Positions 45,790-58,068 of a DNA stretch of 64,000 nt are shown one piece after another. The DNA comes from Marasmius tenuissimus (Eukaryota; Basidiomycota; Agaricomycetes; Agaricales; Marasmiaceae): the NCBI GenBank assembly GCA_029532415.1, contig JAQOTA010000054.1, positions 558,001-622,000 on the forward strand, read 5' to 3'. Numbering within the stretch: position 1 is the stretch's first letter; each line of letters opens with the position of its first letter. A program made the translations under genes and the position numbers. The notes under the pieces were generated by a model. The model was not told where the DNA came from. It did not search any database and worked only from the letters and a program-made list of their open reading frames with translations.

Positions 45790-46974
45790 GAGGCAAGGCA
45801 AGGCATCAAGGCGCCTCTGCCTCTTGGCAACACTATTCCCAAGTTTTTAAGGCAATTCTCTTTAATAAAATGTTCGGGATAGATATATAGATGTCCATTC
45901 GTGATGCCTATGTACTTACTTTGAGGAAATACGACGGCATGGTACCCTCGACATGATTTTGAGTATCAAAATTTCGCAAAAACCGTGGATTTAGGATCGG
46001 TGTGGGTGAGCCCTGTAAAAAAGGTTAGTACGAGTAACTCAACATATCACTTGCGTAGTACGTACTGGTAGCACCCCGAGGCCATGGAGTGAGTATGAAT
46101 GGTACACCTCGATAATTTCTTCGAAGGGCTCTTGGGAGTGTCATTTGCCGAGGAGATTGATCAAAAGACTTTCCGTTTTGAGTAGGCTCGGTTCCAGCCG
46201 TTCTCCAAAAGGGGAAAGACTATATGGCGATAAGAGCCTCTTATCGCCAGAGGGTTGGAGTCCGGAACGGCTGGTCCCAACCTTGCGCTTTTTGGCGGGT
46301 CGCGAAAATGTGACGCGGGACTTGGCCAAATTTCGTCTCAACCACCACTAGCCCAAAGCCATACCTTTCGTATGTTCCCTTTCCCCTGCTCTCTGCTCTC
46401 AAACGCTATTTTTTAGGGACTCAGGTGTTACAAGATGACTTGTTTTGCTTTACATATTCTTTTCACCACATTTTATCCCGGGCAGCTCTCGATAATACTC
46501 CCCTGCTACCAGCTGGCTTACTTCGCTCCCGCCTGTGATCGTTGTCAACCCAACAAATGCCATACCGTAACTGGCTAGGATTGGGCCTCGAATAGCACGG
46601 CAGAATTGCAGGTTAGGTAAGCCTGTGGCTGGCTGTAGAGCAAATTTTCCAAGAATTTTTGCGTATATTTCCCCAGACAGCCCCCCCCCCCCCACGACTG
46701 GTAGCCACTCTATGAGTGTCTTGTCACCATTGTTCGGGCCTAGAATACCCTTCAACAATCAAACGGAGCGCGGAAACAGGTCATGTTGGAGTGCAAACAT
46801 ACTGCTCCTCAATTGCACTGGTACTGGAATTCCGCCGTTCTGCTTGGCAGAATAAGCCTTGGGGCATTCTGCCATCTACACTAGTCCGAAGATACATCTG
46901 GGAGATTGATGGACATCAACGCCACCCGTGAACAAAAATCGGCACCCGCCCCAAGTTCTGCGAAACGGCTATGA
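45790..46974. other. spacer between duplicated segments with a long palindrome
   Basis: No gene is recognised between the copies. An imperfect hairpin of about 95 bp lies at 46187-46282: GGCGATAAGA pairs with TCTTATCGCC around a 3-base loop, and further out CCAGCCGTTC pairs with GAACGGCTGG. Both strands therefore translate to similar short peptides, which explains the paired short frames here. A 14-base C tract occurs at 46681-46693. The hairpin may be a small foldback element. Confidence 0.6.
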
Positions 46975-47164
46975 ACTCTAATTTCCGACATGAGCTCGAC
47001 CCAAAGTTCACATCAATCCCTACTTTGTCATCTCTCTCTTCTTCTCGCACCAAGAAATCCTAGAGGTATGTCGTTTGCTCTCTTTTCAGTAGGCTGATAA
47101 CTGGGCTGACTACGGACTGAAAGGTTTCAAGCTCTATAGATGATCCTATCAGTACGTGGGCGGA

Positions 47165-48643
47165 ATGTCTAGCATATTGTCTCTAGTCCACTTTGCCCGC
47201 CGCGCTTCACCAGAAGAACTACCGCTGCCAGATGTGATACAGACAGCGGCGGGAGCCCAAGCAGTTAATCGCATTTCAGGTCCGCAGTGGGGTCTTTCAA
47301 GCTCCTTCAATGGCATGCTGACACCAATATCTTTCTGTTCAAGTTGCATCGTTGGCATTTTTGTTGTACGATATATGCCTGACATTTGACGACGAGGTGC
47401 GCCTGGTTTCTGGACGCTGAATGCAAGACTTTATTCTGATAGACATTCAGGTTGAGCTTTTCTGGCCGTACGCGCTCTAACGGTCATGCCGACAATGGGA
47501 AGATGCTAATGTTCCACCTCACAGACGCAAGTGGACCTTCACGAAGTTCAACTTCTTCTTTGTCCGCTACATTCCTCTCTTCGTCCAGATGTCCGTGATC
47601 TCTGTCTTTTTCGAGTCGTGTCTCTCGTGACCAATCGACTCTCCTACGAGCAGCCCTCTGCTCTTTGTCGGCACAGAGCTTACATCTTATTTTCACTTCA
47701 CGGACCACGACTGTTTCATCTGGCAGGTGTATCAAGGGGTCGCGTCTGTCTGTATCATCATGTCCTGCGACTTCGTTCTCCTCGCCCGCAGTGCGTCCTT
47801 CTACTTTGGTTTCACAATCCATTTCTCATCCCAGCCTCATCCGGCATCCTGTTCAAAGTCTACGCACTCTATTACCACAACCCTCGGATACGCTATCTCG
47901 TCTCCATCGCCTATGTTCTCGAGATTGCCATGATGTCTGCCGGCCTAGCTCTAGCACTGCCCGGCATCCACTACGACGAGAAATGCACAGTCATCTTTAT
48001 TCCTGAACCTCTCATTGTCTACGCCGGAGGCGCCGTCATTTTCCAAACCCTTCTCTTCGGCTTAACCCTCTACAAATTCCTCGCGGGTGTCAGAGAAGGC
48101 CGGAGAGACATCCCTATCATCAAACTACTGATGAGGGACGGATCATGGGCATTCTTTCTGTTATTCAGTAAGTGGACTAGTCTGAACTTTACTGTTGTTC
48201 GGCAAACTGACGTCGATTCATGATACCCTTCCCGTGTTTTCCTTCATTGCCCTTCGATCCCTGCCCCTCGCCCCCCGCGCAATTAATCAGTCGAACTCGT
48301 CGCGGAAGTTTCCCTGTACAGCCTCAAAAATCATGCATATGCAGGAGTACTCTACACATGGTTACTCACCGGTTATTCCGTTTGCGTGCGTATCCCTCCC
48401 CCTCCCCCCCTTTCTTCGTAACCATTCAAACCCATCTAATGCCAGGGTTACCGAATTCTCCTCAACATCAACCACCTCACACGATCACCCGGGAGTCTCA
48501 GTGGAGGTAGTCAGACTCTTACACTGACAGAGGACCCACAATTCACGAGTCACGTGGACGATATGGATGTCCTCATCTCCCACCGTGAGTTGCGAGGGCT
48601 GGACCCACTGTCTCACGAGACAGAACTTCAGGGTGATCTGTGA
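47165..48643 (+). CDS. DUF6533 membrane protein, copy B
   Basis: This is the tandem paralogue of the gene at 43812 with the same exon pattern. It starts MSSILSLVHFARRASPEE; the conserved FDDEVE, RKWTFTKFNFFFV-type, TDHDCFIWQVYQG and YAGGAVIFQTLLFGLTLYKF segments are all present, as is VELVAEVSLYSLKNHAYAG near the end. The tail is shorter and different: it ends LQGDL at 48643, where copy A continues for about 20 residues, because of indels just before the stop. The 566-bp inserted element begins 25 bp after the stop. Both paralogues look intact, so they may have begun to diverge in function at the C-terminal tail. Confidence 0.7.
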
Positions 48644-48667
48644 TCGGGAGGAACGTCTGAACGGGAC

Positions 48668-49233
48668 GAGTTGACTTGACCGCAGGGTCAAGTGGTCGAG
48701 CAAAAAGTCGAGCAAAAAGTCGGTTGCAAGTCTTGATCGACTTTTGATCGTGTATTTTTTTTGCTCGACTCTGGAGTCGAGCGATCAAACTGAGGCGATC
48801 GAACACGGGCCTCTTTACATTTGATTATTTATTTTCGTAGCCTATGGCTGGCATAACATTACCCAAATAGTGTTTTGAGCCTCTCATTAAGTCTATTCCC
48901 CCGCCTCTAGGTACTTTAATCCGTCTACAGTAGTCAAATAATACGCTAAACATAAGGAACAAAATCATACTACACCGAACAACTCAAAACACACACCAGA
49001 GACAGCCACACCCACATCTGAGTTCACGGTGTACAGTGCTGGCGTAATTCTTGTTGTAGTTCTCTGTACAAGTTGATTGCACAAGAAGAGTTTGAGGAAT
49101 ACAGGAGGGAGTCTAGAAGGGAGCTAACCAGAGGGCGGTCAGAGTTGAATGCAATCAAAACAAGATCAAATGAGTTGGAACGAAAATTTGATCTCGTCTT
49201 GACCGCGATTTGACCGCGCGGTCAACTCAACTC
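48668..49233. mobile_element. 566-bp inverted-repeat insertion in copy B
   Basis: The ends GAGTTGACTTGACCGC (left) and, inverted, GAGTTGAGTTGACCGC (right) form imperfect inverted repeats of about 24 bp, and further GGTCAA and GATCAA words recur inside. Copy A has no counterpart between its positions about 45303 and 45307, so this is an insertion after the duplication, or a loss from copy A. A target duplication could not be fixed. No gene inside. Confidence 0.68.
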
Positions 49234-49638
49234 TAACCGTCACTTTTTTACATTTACCACGCACGCCGGTATAATACGATGTTTTGCTTTAGGACTGTGG
49301 ATAATGTATTTCTATCCTTATTACGAGCACATACCCCCTGGACACAAGTCTCCTTCGCATATCCTTGTTCCTTACACCTTTTTTACTGTGTAGCATAGAA
49401 CAGGATGCGAGACCAGGTAATACATTGCAAAAGCAAAGTCTCTCGTGCTACTAACTGTACAGAGTCCTTGATTCCTGTATCGCCAAGGGGGGTATGTACG
49501 TGCGTGGATAACAAATCGTGCAGGATGTGATAGATCGTTATATCATAAGTGAAAAGTAAAAGAAAAAAGAAGTCAGTCAGTCCCCTTTCTGACTAGTTCA
49601 TTTATTCGTGGATAGCAAACCCGCAAATTCCCCCTCAC

Positions 49639-52600
49639 TCACAAAGGCACCTCCCCAGAAATCCTAACATCCCTAGAACTCCTCCCGACCGCAACTCCAA
49701 TCCTTCCATCAGGCTTTCTCCACCCCTGATCCACGACGTCCCATATCGACAAATCGTACCTCGACAGCGCAATTTCCACAGTCTTGCTCTCTCCCGGTTG
49801 AGCAGCGATATTCGTGAACCCTCTGAGCACCCTCGGTGGCTCTCCCGACGATCTGGGGAACTCAAGGTACAACTGAGGAACCTCCCCACCATAAACCGAG
49901 CCGGTATTTTCGACGGTAAATGTCGCTCTAAAAGCGGGTCGGTGAAGCCTAGTGAGTATGGGTGTGGTGTTAAGGGGGGGAGACGTCAGAAAAAGGACAC
50001 AAGACATAATTAGAGGCCAGACTAACCAGATAGCGGCAGAGGATCCGACTCCAACGGGAGACGACTCTCCTTGTGCCCAAGCGTCCTCGAGGTCAGCGTA
50101 GGTACCATCATCACTGGGTATGGCCTCAATGTCGAGGTCGCTGTACTCCCAATCCGCGTAGCTCAACCCGAACCCAAACTCGTATCGAGGTTCAATGCCG
50201 TTCTATTGCAAGAATGAATACGGCGATCGATGAACAAAGGCTATAGGAAAAGAAAGAACGCACCGCATCGAAGTGTCTGTAATCGATCTGCAAACTAAAC
50301 ATACGGGACGAGTCAGTCGTGCACTTCACTTCTCGAAGCCGAGTAAACCAGACGCCACTCACCCGTCAGCATACGGAATTGCAATGATCTCCTGTTCTCC
50401 CCCTCCAAGCACCAACCCCGTCGAATAATCCTCCAACCTCTTCGCAATCGTATACGGGAGCTTCCCACTCGGGTTCCAATCGCCATACAACACATCGGTA
50501 ATCGCGTTGCCTGCCTCGTTACCCTGCAACCCAGCCCAAAGAACAGCAGTGACGTTCGGGTGGTCAATCCAGGGTTCCATGATGATAGGCCCGACAGCGT
50601 TGACAATGACAATGGTGTTATTGTTCTGCTCGGCTACGGCGAGGACGAGGTCGTCTCCGCTGCGCCAGGCGGTAAGGTTTTTCCTGTCCTAGAATCAGAT
50701 CTGCACGGGAGAGGAGGAAAAATCATTGTCGAGCTCACCTATCACCCTCGTTTCCATCGTAGGTAATATACTGTTCACCAGAGTCAGACGCAATAAAGAC
50801 GAGAGCCGCGTTCTGCTTGATCGCCATGTTGCCCGCTCGCGGAAGATTGAAGTCATCGAATGACCAAGATACTGTCGTTCTATGTCTTCTCGCTCTTCGT
50901 TGAATAGCTTCATAAGGCTATACCAGAAGCAAAAGAAATCAGCCATCCGAATTCACTGATCTCAGAACTCAACGGGCGGAACTCAACCTCACCGAAATCA
51001 AATACGTGAAATTCGCAGTCCCACTTCCCCATCCCATCGCCAAGATTCCGCCATTCCATCCTCCCTGATCACTGAAATTGTTCGGTCCGATCTGAGCTGG
51101 ACCAGCATCACTCCCAGCCAAGAAGATTCGACGTTCCTTCCCAGTGAGAGGCAGCCCTCCTCCACCTTCCTTGTTGTTCTTCAAAAGAACTGTAGAAGCG
51201 GCTCCCATCGTTCTAACGATTTCGTTATGGTCGTCTTGAACGTCGATACGCTCGTTGGTTTCTTCGTTATCTGGTTGGAACGCGTCAAAGTTGACGTGAG
51301 GATATGAGGGATCGTCTTGGCGGAGGAGGTACCATCCGGCGAGAATGCGAATAGCTGTAGGTAGAGAGCGTTAACAGGTCGGAAGTTTCGTCAAGAGGCT
51401 AGGATAGAGCGTACCCATATCGTCGACTCGAGCTTCAGGAATCGTTCCATTCTGGACATAGGCCGTGAGGTTTCCTCCAAAGTACGAATCGCCACTGTTG
51501 AAAACGACATCTCCGGGCATAGTCATCTGGAATACCCTTCTCGTTAATACCGACGAAAAGTTAGCCGAGTGCAGAATCACGTACGTCAAGTCCGGTGATG
51601 GCAGAGATGGTGGACTCGGTTGCTTGCCAATCCGACATAATGACTGGTCCACAAAGGAAGGGAGTAAGTCCCATGATCTCCCCAAGGACCCCAAGGACAA
51701 AAGACGATGATAGTACGTACATCCTTGGAATCCGTACTCGGCCTTGAGAATCTGGTTCATCGTCCTGTCGTCTTCACAAGCGTAGGTTCCATTGTTCAGG
51801 TCTAACGAAGCGATCGAATACGCGTTAGCTACTCGCAAGGCGTAGTGGCGACAAACTCACTATAACTGCACATAACACTCGCCACACCCGCCATAACACT
51901 CCTCAAAAACGGATGCGCGTAGATTTCGTGAGCAGTCCTATCATCGACAATGGAGCTGGACGTCGTGCGTTTATGTTCTTGTTCGCTATAAGATATGAAC
52001 CGATTAGCTCATCCAAGATAAACCGACAAGACAATTGTACTGACTTGAATATGAAATGCTTCGCGCAAGCCTGCACACCTGCCTCCTGCATTCCGAGAAT
52101 AGTCTCATACGCGGCTTCACCGGCCAAGAACGGATCACCGCCGAATCCCTCCCAGTTCCTACCGCCTTGGGCCACCCTACCCATGTTCATCATCGGTCCA
52201 AGAGCGATGTTAACACCTTTTCCGACGTGTTCCTGGCCCATTGCGAGACCACGCGCACGAATAAGCTCACGGTTCCATCTGTAAATAGCAAGACAATGAG
52301 CTTGGGTGAACCGGTGATACTTGGAAAAAGGGGGCGACGCGGGAGAAGATGTACTAGTAGACTGTCGACAATGATCGATACGATGGACGGGACAGCGGGA
52401 AGTGAATTCGATGAGTCGGCTAGCCACTTACGTTGCTGCAGCATTGATAGCGGCTGGGAATGCAGTTGAAAAGTCTCCAAAACGAACACCCAATGGCGAA
52501 TCCTGTATGTTGAGGCGGTCAAGATCCGTGAGCATCGAGTCTAGACGGGATGGGTGCAATACGAACCTCGAGGCAAAGCCCAGGGAAATCCTCTATGGAT

Positions 52601-53605
52601 GGGATATTCCCCTGTTGGAAAGAATAAGTTGAGGAGCTGTTGAACTTGGTCACGAGGCTAAACTTACAACACAGCGTCCATTCTGCCATCCAACGCCAGT
52701 CGTCACGTTCACCTTTTGTTCAAGAGAAAGCCCCGCGACCTGTACGGAATCGAGTTAGCTCAAGTTCTATTATAATTCAAAGCACAGGGTCGGGAGAACA
52801 AAATAGAAAGCCGGCGGCGGAAAGATAGCCGTGCTTGGCACAAGATCGATGATGAAATCCAACAAATTCCAATAGATTTTCCCCATGTTCCAAAAAAAAC
52901 TGGGCTTCCATGTGGGTTCCAAGTTGCCCGTGGGGACATGTGGAGGGGTTCGTCCTCTTGTTCTTGGGATCACCACATTCGCCGCTCGCGTCATAGACCA
53001 CAGACCCCCAAACGTAAAGAGAAAAGACGGGTTGAAGGCCACCGAACACGCACCTTGGCTTTCGCTTTGTCATAAGCAGCCGCCCACGCCTTCTCAAAGT
53101 TAGGAATCACCGACTCGCCGACTTCTGGAGGCTCACTCGGATCGGTATCGGTGAACACGCCTGGAATAGACGTCTGAGATGGTACTGGGAACGGGGTGAA
53201 CGTGTAGGGACGAATTGGGACTGTTTTGCGGGTTACAATCGCCGAGGAGGTCGCTGTTTCGTCTGCGCCGGATGTGGTGGTGGGAACCAACGTGGTGGAA
53301 TTGGCGACACTGCTTGTGGCAGCGACCGAGGTAGTGGCATTTGAAGCGCCAGAGCTCGTAAAGACTGACGAAGTCGCCGTTACAGTCTCGCTAACAGACG
53401 ACGAGGACACCGACACTGACAGTTCCGAGGTTGAGATTGTCGATGATGGCACGACGGAGGATACGACGTCACTGCCGGCGCTGGTAGCTGAGACTGAGAT
53501 GGATGAGAGAATGCTAGACAGAGTCTGCGACTCTGGCGGAGAGAGCGTAGTCTGCTGAGCGAGACAAAAAGGAAGGAGGGCCACCCAAAGCGAAAAGGGA
53601 GCCAT
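49639..53605 (-). CDS. secreted GH3 beta-glucosidase
   Basis: GH3 beta-glucosidases cleave cello-oligosaccharides to glucose. The chosen Met gives the signal peptide MAPFSLWVALLPFCLAQQ. A Ser/Thr/Val-rich stretch of about 130 residues follows, which is unusual and probably O-glycosylated. The catalytic part shows EDSPLGVRF, RNWEGFGGDPFLAGEAAYET, ACAKHFI (Lys-His), RSVMAGVASVMCSYNLNNG-type and MSDWQATES, whose Asp is the nucleophile. The second domain has ASTVLLKNNKEGGGGLPLTG and NVTAVLWAGLQGNEAGNAIT. A fibronectin-III-like C-terminal domain with FTVENTGSVYGGEVPQLYLE and VLRGFTNIAAQPGESKTVEI ends GRSSRDVRISGEVPL. Many short introns; span given, individual edges not all fixed. An upstream in-frame Met at 53662 is possible. 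The 3' tip is duplicated at 45715-45789. Confidence 0.88.
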
Positions 53606-56600
53606 GGTGGTGGTGGTTTGCAACAGGCCTGTCTCGACGGTTATAAACCATTTTATCTCCACACGAGTTCACCGGAAGCGTTTACGTAACCGACAGGCGT
53701 GATCGAGCAACCCTGTCTGTCACCCGCCGTTTTGTGGAAGTTTCGACAAAGCTTTTTGAGCCAATTTCGAGGCTTGCAAGGGGGCTAGAAGGGCTTGGGT
53801 ACAATCATTGATTGATAACATCAGAAAGAAATGGCTCACCGGTACATCGCCCAGCCACAACCTGACTACATTTCTGATGAATATCTGCTGGGCGTTGTTC
53901 ATGTGAGCTTGTATATCGGCATCGACCCAAAATAGCCAGCTTTTGTACTGAACCGGCCTTCGCAGCCCAGAGACGAGATACCGTCAGAATTCAAACGTTC
54001 TAACGTTCAGCCTTTGTAGTTCAAACATCCGTATTGATCGTAGTTTAAACCAACCTGGCAAGAGCGTGTCCATCCCCCAGCCGCGTGGAACCATCGTGGA
54101 GTGCGAAATAGCGATCCTGACAGCTGAATAGAGTAATCTATAGGTATCAGAAGTGTATGCAAAGATGAGGCAGAATATTAAGAGAATAATTGACTCATGG
54201 CGCACCTAAGCCGACCTTCAGCCCTGAGTGAATTGTGGACGACTCAAACGTTCGACCACTCTAATCATCATGCATCAATAAAACTCAGCTACCCCTGTGA
54301 CGGTACTTGAGTGAAACGGAAGGCTCACCGGGCACCCATTGTGAAAGGTAGCTACTCGAGTAGCATCGTGTAGCCGGCGGGAGCTCGTCAGACTCTTGGG
54401 ATTTATACAGAACCAGAGTAACTTGTTCATTGAGCTGCATACACGTAGAGGAAGTGTTAGGCTCACATTGATTTCCCTGCCTTCGCAGTCCATTGGGTAC
54501 CGGTAAAGTCAAATAAGCGTTAGCATCTAGATATCGGATTGAGAAAGGGACAAGGACAGCTGTATTCAAAAGGCGCACCAGACCTATTCTCTCGAGTTGC
54601 GGTCATGTCCTCCCATGAGCGACATGTGTATCGGATTCGTAAGATAGGACAAGCCTGAGCGATGAGTACCAGACACCAATAGGAACGGTCCCTCGTCCAC
54701 GCGTAGCATGTGCATAAACCGTGATAATTATCGATCATTCTGTTTGAAACATCCGCGGGAGAAAAGTCTGTATTCCAATCATCGATCGAGATACTTCTGC
54801 CGTTCCGCGTGACAATCCAAGCTGTAAATATTATCCTAGTGACGAAACGTTCACGAGGGCAATATTTTGACGGGTAAAAGAGGCGGACGAACCCACCCCC
54901 GGACTCGGAGTCAATCGATACGTGGTTATATGGCTTTTTAGACTGCTCGTCGCGTCGCGTCACGTCTTCTATTGCCTCTGGGAGCCCACCGAAGTTGGAT
55001 TTTGGTAAGATTCTGTATCAGGGAGTCTTGTAACAGTGAGGGAAGAACGCATAGTTATAGCAATAGACTTAATGAGATTTTCTTGTTCTTAAAGCCCGCG
55101 CAAAGAAGTTAAATGTCCGTACAGAGCTCCATCTAGGGCTTTATATTAGGCTGAGACGATCAAGGTCAGCAGTGCTACTTAACCAAAACCCTATTCAAAA
55201 GACGTACTGGAGCTTTATGTTGTCGATAACACTATCATAGGCACCACATCAAACTCCTACAATAGGACAAGCCTGGAGGAGGATCGGAGTGCAATAGAGA
55301 CAGCCCTCATCCGAGCGTAGCACGAACTATAACAATCGCGTCGAACATTCCACATCCGCAGGGAAAAAGTCTGCATTCCAGTTAGTTGATCGTCCTGCTG
55401 CTGTCAAACTGAGTAAAAACATTGAGCTGTAAGCGCTATTCTGACGAAAAAGTGTTCATGAAGCTGATTTCTCTCGACGGAAACTGAACGAACGAACGAT
55501 TCCCAGACTCGGAGTCGATCGACAAGTGATTGTATATTTTTTCTGCTTGTCGCGGCTCTAAATGCCTCCAAAATCTCAATGTAGCTCCTTCTTTGTGATA
55601 TTGTGATGAGGAACAGGATTATCGGCCAGGAGGGAGAAGGATGAGGTGGCCAGTGACATGGCTGTTGGGAGGAAACATCGTGGCGGCAAAATATTGCCAA
55701 ATCGGGCTCCGTGTCGGGAAAATGCCTGCCATCCGAATAGCGAGCGCCTGCAGGCGCCTGCCGGTTGATCCTCTGCCGAACACCGAAAATTCGCACCTTG
55801 TCTTACCTTGTCCCCAACCGCCACTAGGGAAAACAGGTATGTACTCTCTTTTACTTGCTGTCCTACTTTATTCACTCTTTACCCAGGCCATCATACCATT
55901 CTTGCGGCCGAGAGATGAGGAACTCAATGATTCCAAGGTAGCACGATATGCGGACCACTACAAGCACACACTGCTCATTGATAATCATCAGATCAATTCC
56001 ATGCCCAATGAATTGACTGGGCTCCATACAACAACTCCTTGCTTCTCCCGTATAGTCTATCGGCTCAGATTTGCGTTTACAGATTTTTCATAGTGATAAA
56101 GATTGAAGAACATGTCGGAGGAATGTTCAATGGAGAACACGAAGAGATTTGCCGACCCCGTCTCGCGAACTTCGGGACCTTTTTCTCCCTTTGCACGTAT
56201 CCAAAGGTGAGTACGAGGGCGACAGGATCCGCCAATATCATGCGCTAAAAATACGACTTTGACATATCGCAGTGTCAGCGAAAAATCATCGCGCTTGGAA
56301 CTGATCTCGCACGAAGTTGTCCGAACAGGACAAGAACAGGATTTCCCTGTCTTTGACCTTGACTACTTAGTGCCGCTGGCCCGAATCCTTGACGTGATCA
56401 GTCACCGTCAAGCCCTAAAAAATGAGACTCATAAGTGACATCCCGGTGTCCGAGTCAAACGCCACTCCGATTCGTGAATCTGGATAAACAAGACACGGGT
56501 AACCTCCAGTCCTGAATACTCCGCCCACCCATTGCGGACTGAGTTGAAACTACATGCGTGGCTGGGGTCCTAGCTCAGAGATGGTGGATTGGATTCAGAA

Positions 56601-57980
56601 CCTTTGCCTGGAGTTACATGCTCATTGCTACCGTGCCGTTGAACTCAACTGTTTCTAACCCACTGCGTATCATCGAACTTGCCTTTTTCATCGCTTCCTC
56701 GACAGTCAAACCCATAGGACTTGGCAAGCGGAGACACACGGGCTTGATTCTCCAAAATTTCTGGGCGTTCATACCACGGGGCCACCCTGAACGCGGTACC
56801 CACAGACTCCCATTGGCTCAGACTGGCTCCCAGCATTGAATTGCCGGAGAAAACAAACAAAAGTAGGACGGAGTACACTTCCAGGAAGCCCCACATTAAT
56901 CATTTTCGCTGTCCCGCTGCAGCCCGCCGCTGCGCTGCGCGTACCCTTTTCACTAGTACGCAATTCAGTGGAGTCGTGCACACAGTAGATTCAAGATTAA
57001 CGTTTCGATTGCCGTATATTCCGTTCACGTTCGACAGGGTTTGGGTCGCAGCGTCCGAGCGATTTATTCCCCTACGAGGGCGGTTGTCAAGTTGAAAACT
57101 GGGAGTCTGTTACTTTGAAAATCACGTCGATCGCTATAATGAATGTCGAGCAAATTTCTGGTTCAAGCAACCTCTTGGTACAGGTAGTTCCTGCTCTTAT
57201 CTCCGTCGTCCCAAGCCCAGCTCCTTCCCTCGACCTATCGAATTTGTTGGGTTCCTCAAAACCTCCATCGCGCACTCGTCTTCCGCCGCTTGGCATCAAA
57301 TCTATCGGCTCATGGGCGAGCGGACTTATCATCAAAATTCAGATTCGGTGTCGGTAAATCCTGCCTATTCTTGAACCGGGACCGAGTCTCTAATCACAAC
57401 TATACCAGAACGAAATGGTGAGAATGCAGTTGTTGTTCAATCTTTTGGCTGTGAAATGCAGAACTGAGCGAGATGGCACGTCTTCCGAGGGCCACTTGCC
57501 CATCCAAACGCTCGTGCAATTCTGTGGCGGGAAGAGACTTTGTAGTGGCTGTGGGACCCATACCACCCCCGATGCGAATACGGATAACAAGCGAATACGC
57601 GACGCCGTGCAGGAATGGTGATCAGAGCCTGTGGCGCCGACCAAGGGATCAGTTAATCAACCAGTTTTGAGCGATTGGAGCGGTGAGTTGCGTATAGAAT
57701 GTCCCAAGGGAACGCGTTTGCTGACCTGTGAGCAGAATAACCCATTCCAATGAGGACACAGAGTACACTATGGCGCGACTGTATAGAGGCGCTCTTCCAT
57801 TCAGTCCCTGATATACAGTGAGAGCCTTCTGAGGGCGGGGAGGGCGCACGGGAGAAGTACCGTGATTAAAACTTAACAATGCATCAATCATTGATCGTCC
57901 GCCCTTTACGACAGCGAACTCTAAAGTTTTTCGGTCTAATCGTGCGCCATTAAACATAGGTCCCAGCCACCACGAAAAAG
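53606..57980. other. gene-poor stretch with a diverged direct duplication
   Basis: I recognise no gene over these 4.4 kb. About 310 bp at 54640-54955 recur in diverged form and same orientation at 55262-55556; shared landmarks are AGGACAAGCCTG, GTAGCA, the block GACTCGGAGTC near the right ends and CTGCTTGTCG/CTGCTCGTCG. On the - strand these read like paired exons of a small unknown gene (RMIDNYHGLCTCYAWTRD in one copy). Frames at 55641-56093 (+), 56645-56896 (-, hydrophobic start MWGFLEVYSVLLLFVF) and 57087-57335 (-) are unsupported. Confidence 0.4.
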
Positions 57981-57981
57981 G

Positions 57982-57989
57982 TATAAAAG
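57982..57989 (+). promoter_or_regulatory. TATA box of the DyP gene
   Basis: TATAAAAG stands 80 bp upstream of the DyP start codon, a usual spacing for a fungal gene with a short leader. A CCAAT word lies about 240 bp further upstream near 57748. No other binding site is claimed. Confidence 0.55.
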
Positions 57990-58068
57990 CATCCATCCTT
58001 CACCGGAATTGGACAGACTCACAGTCACATCTCTTCTCCGGTCTTCTAGTCTCTTTACTGTCTTCAAC

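Larger units (their letters stand above)
46975..49713. repeat. segmental duplication, copy B
   Basis: Collinear with 43627-45789, but longer because of a 566-bp insertion at 48668-49233 and small indels. This copy is continuous with the intact GH3 gene, so copy B holds the original arrangement and copy A is the derived, truncated one. Confidence 0.83.

Noticed and set aside
46450..46758. 102-codon - strand frame with a Gly run
   Set aside because: The Gly run translates a C tract and the rest has no family; it lies in the spacer between duplicated segments.
56558..56640. tRNA-like segment with a TAGCTC word
   Set aside because: No acceptor stem, no T-loop GGTTCGA-type sequence and no anticodon arm could be matched.
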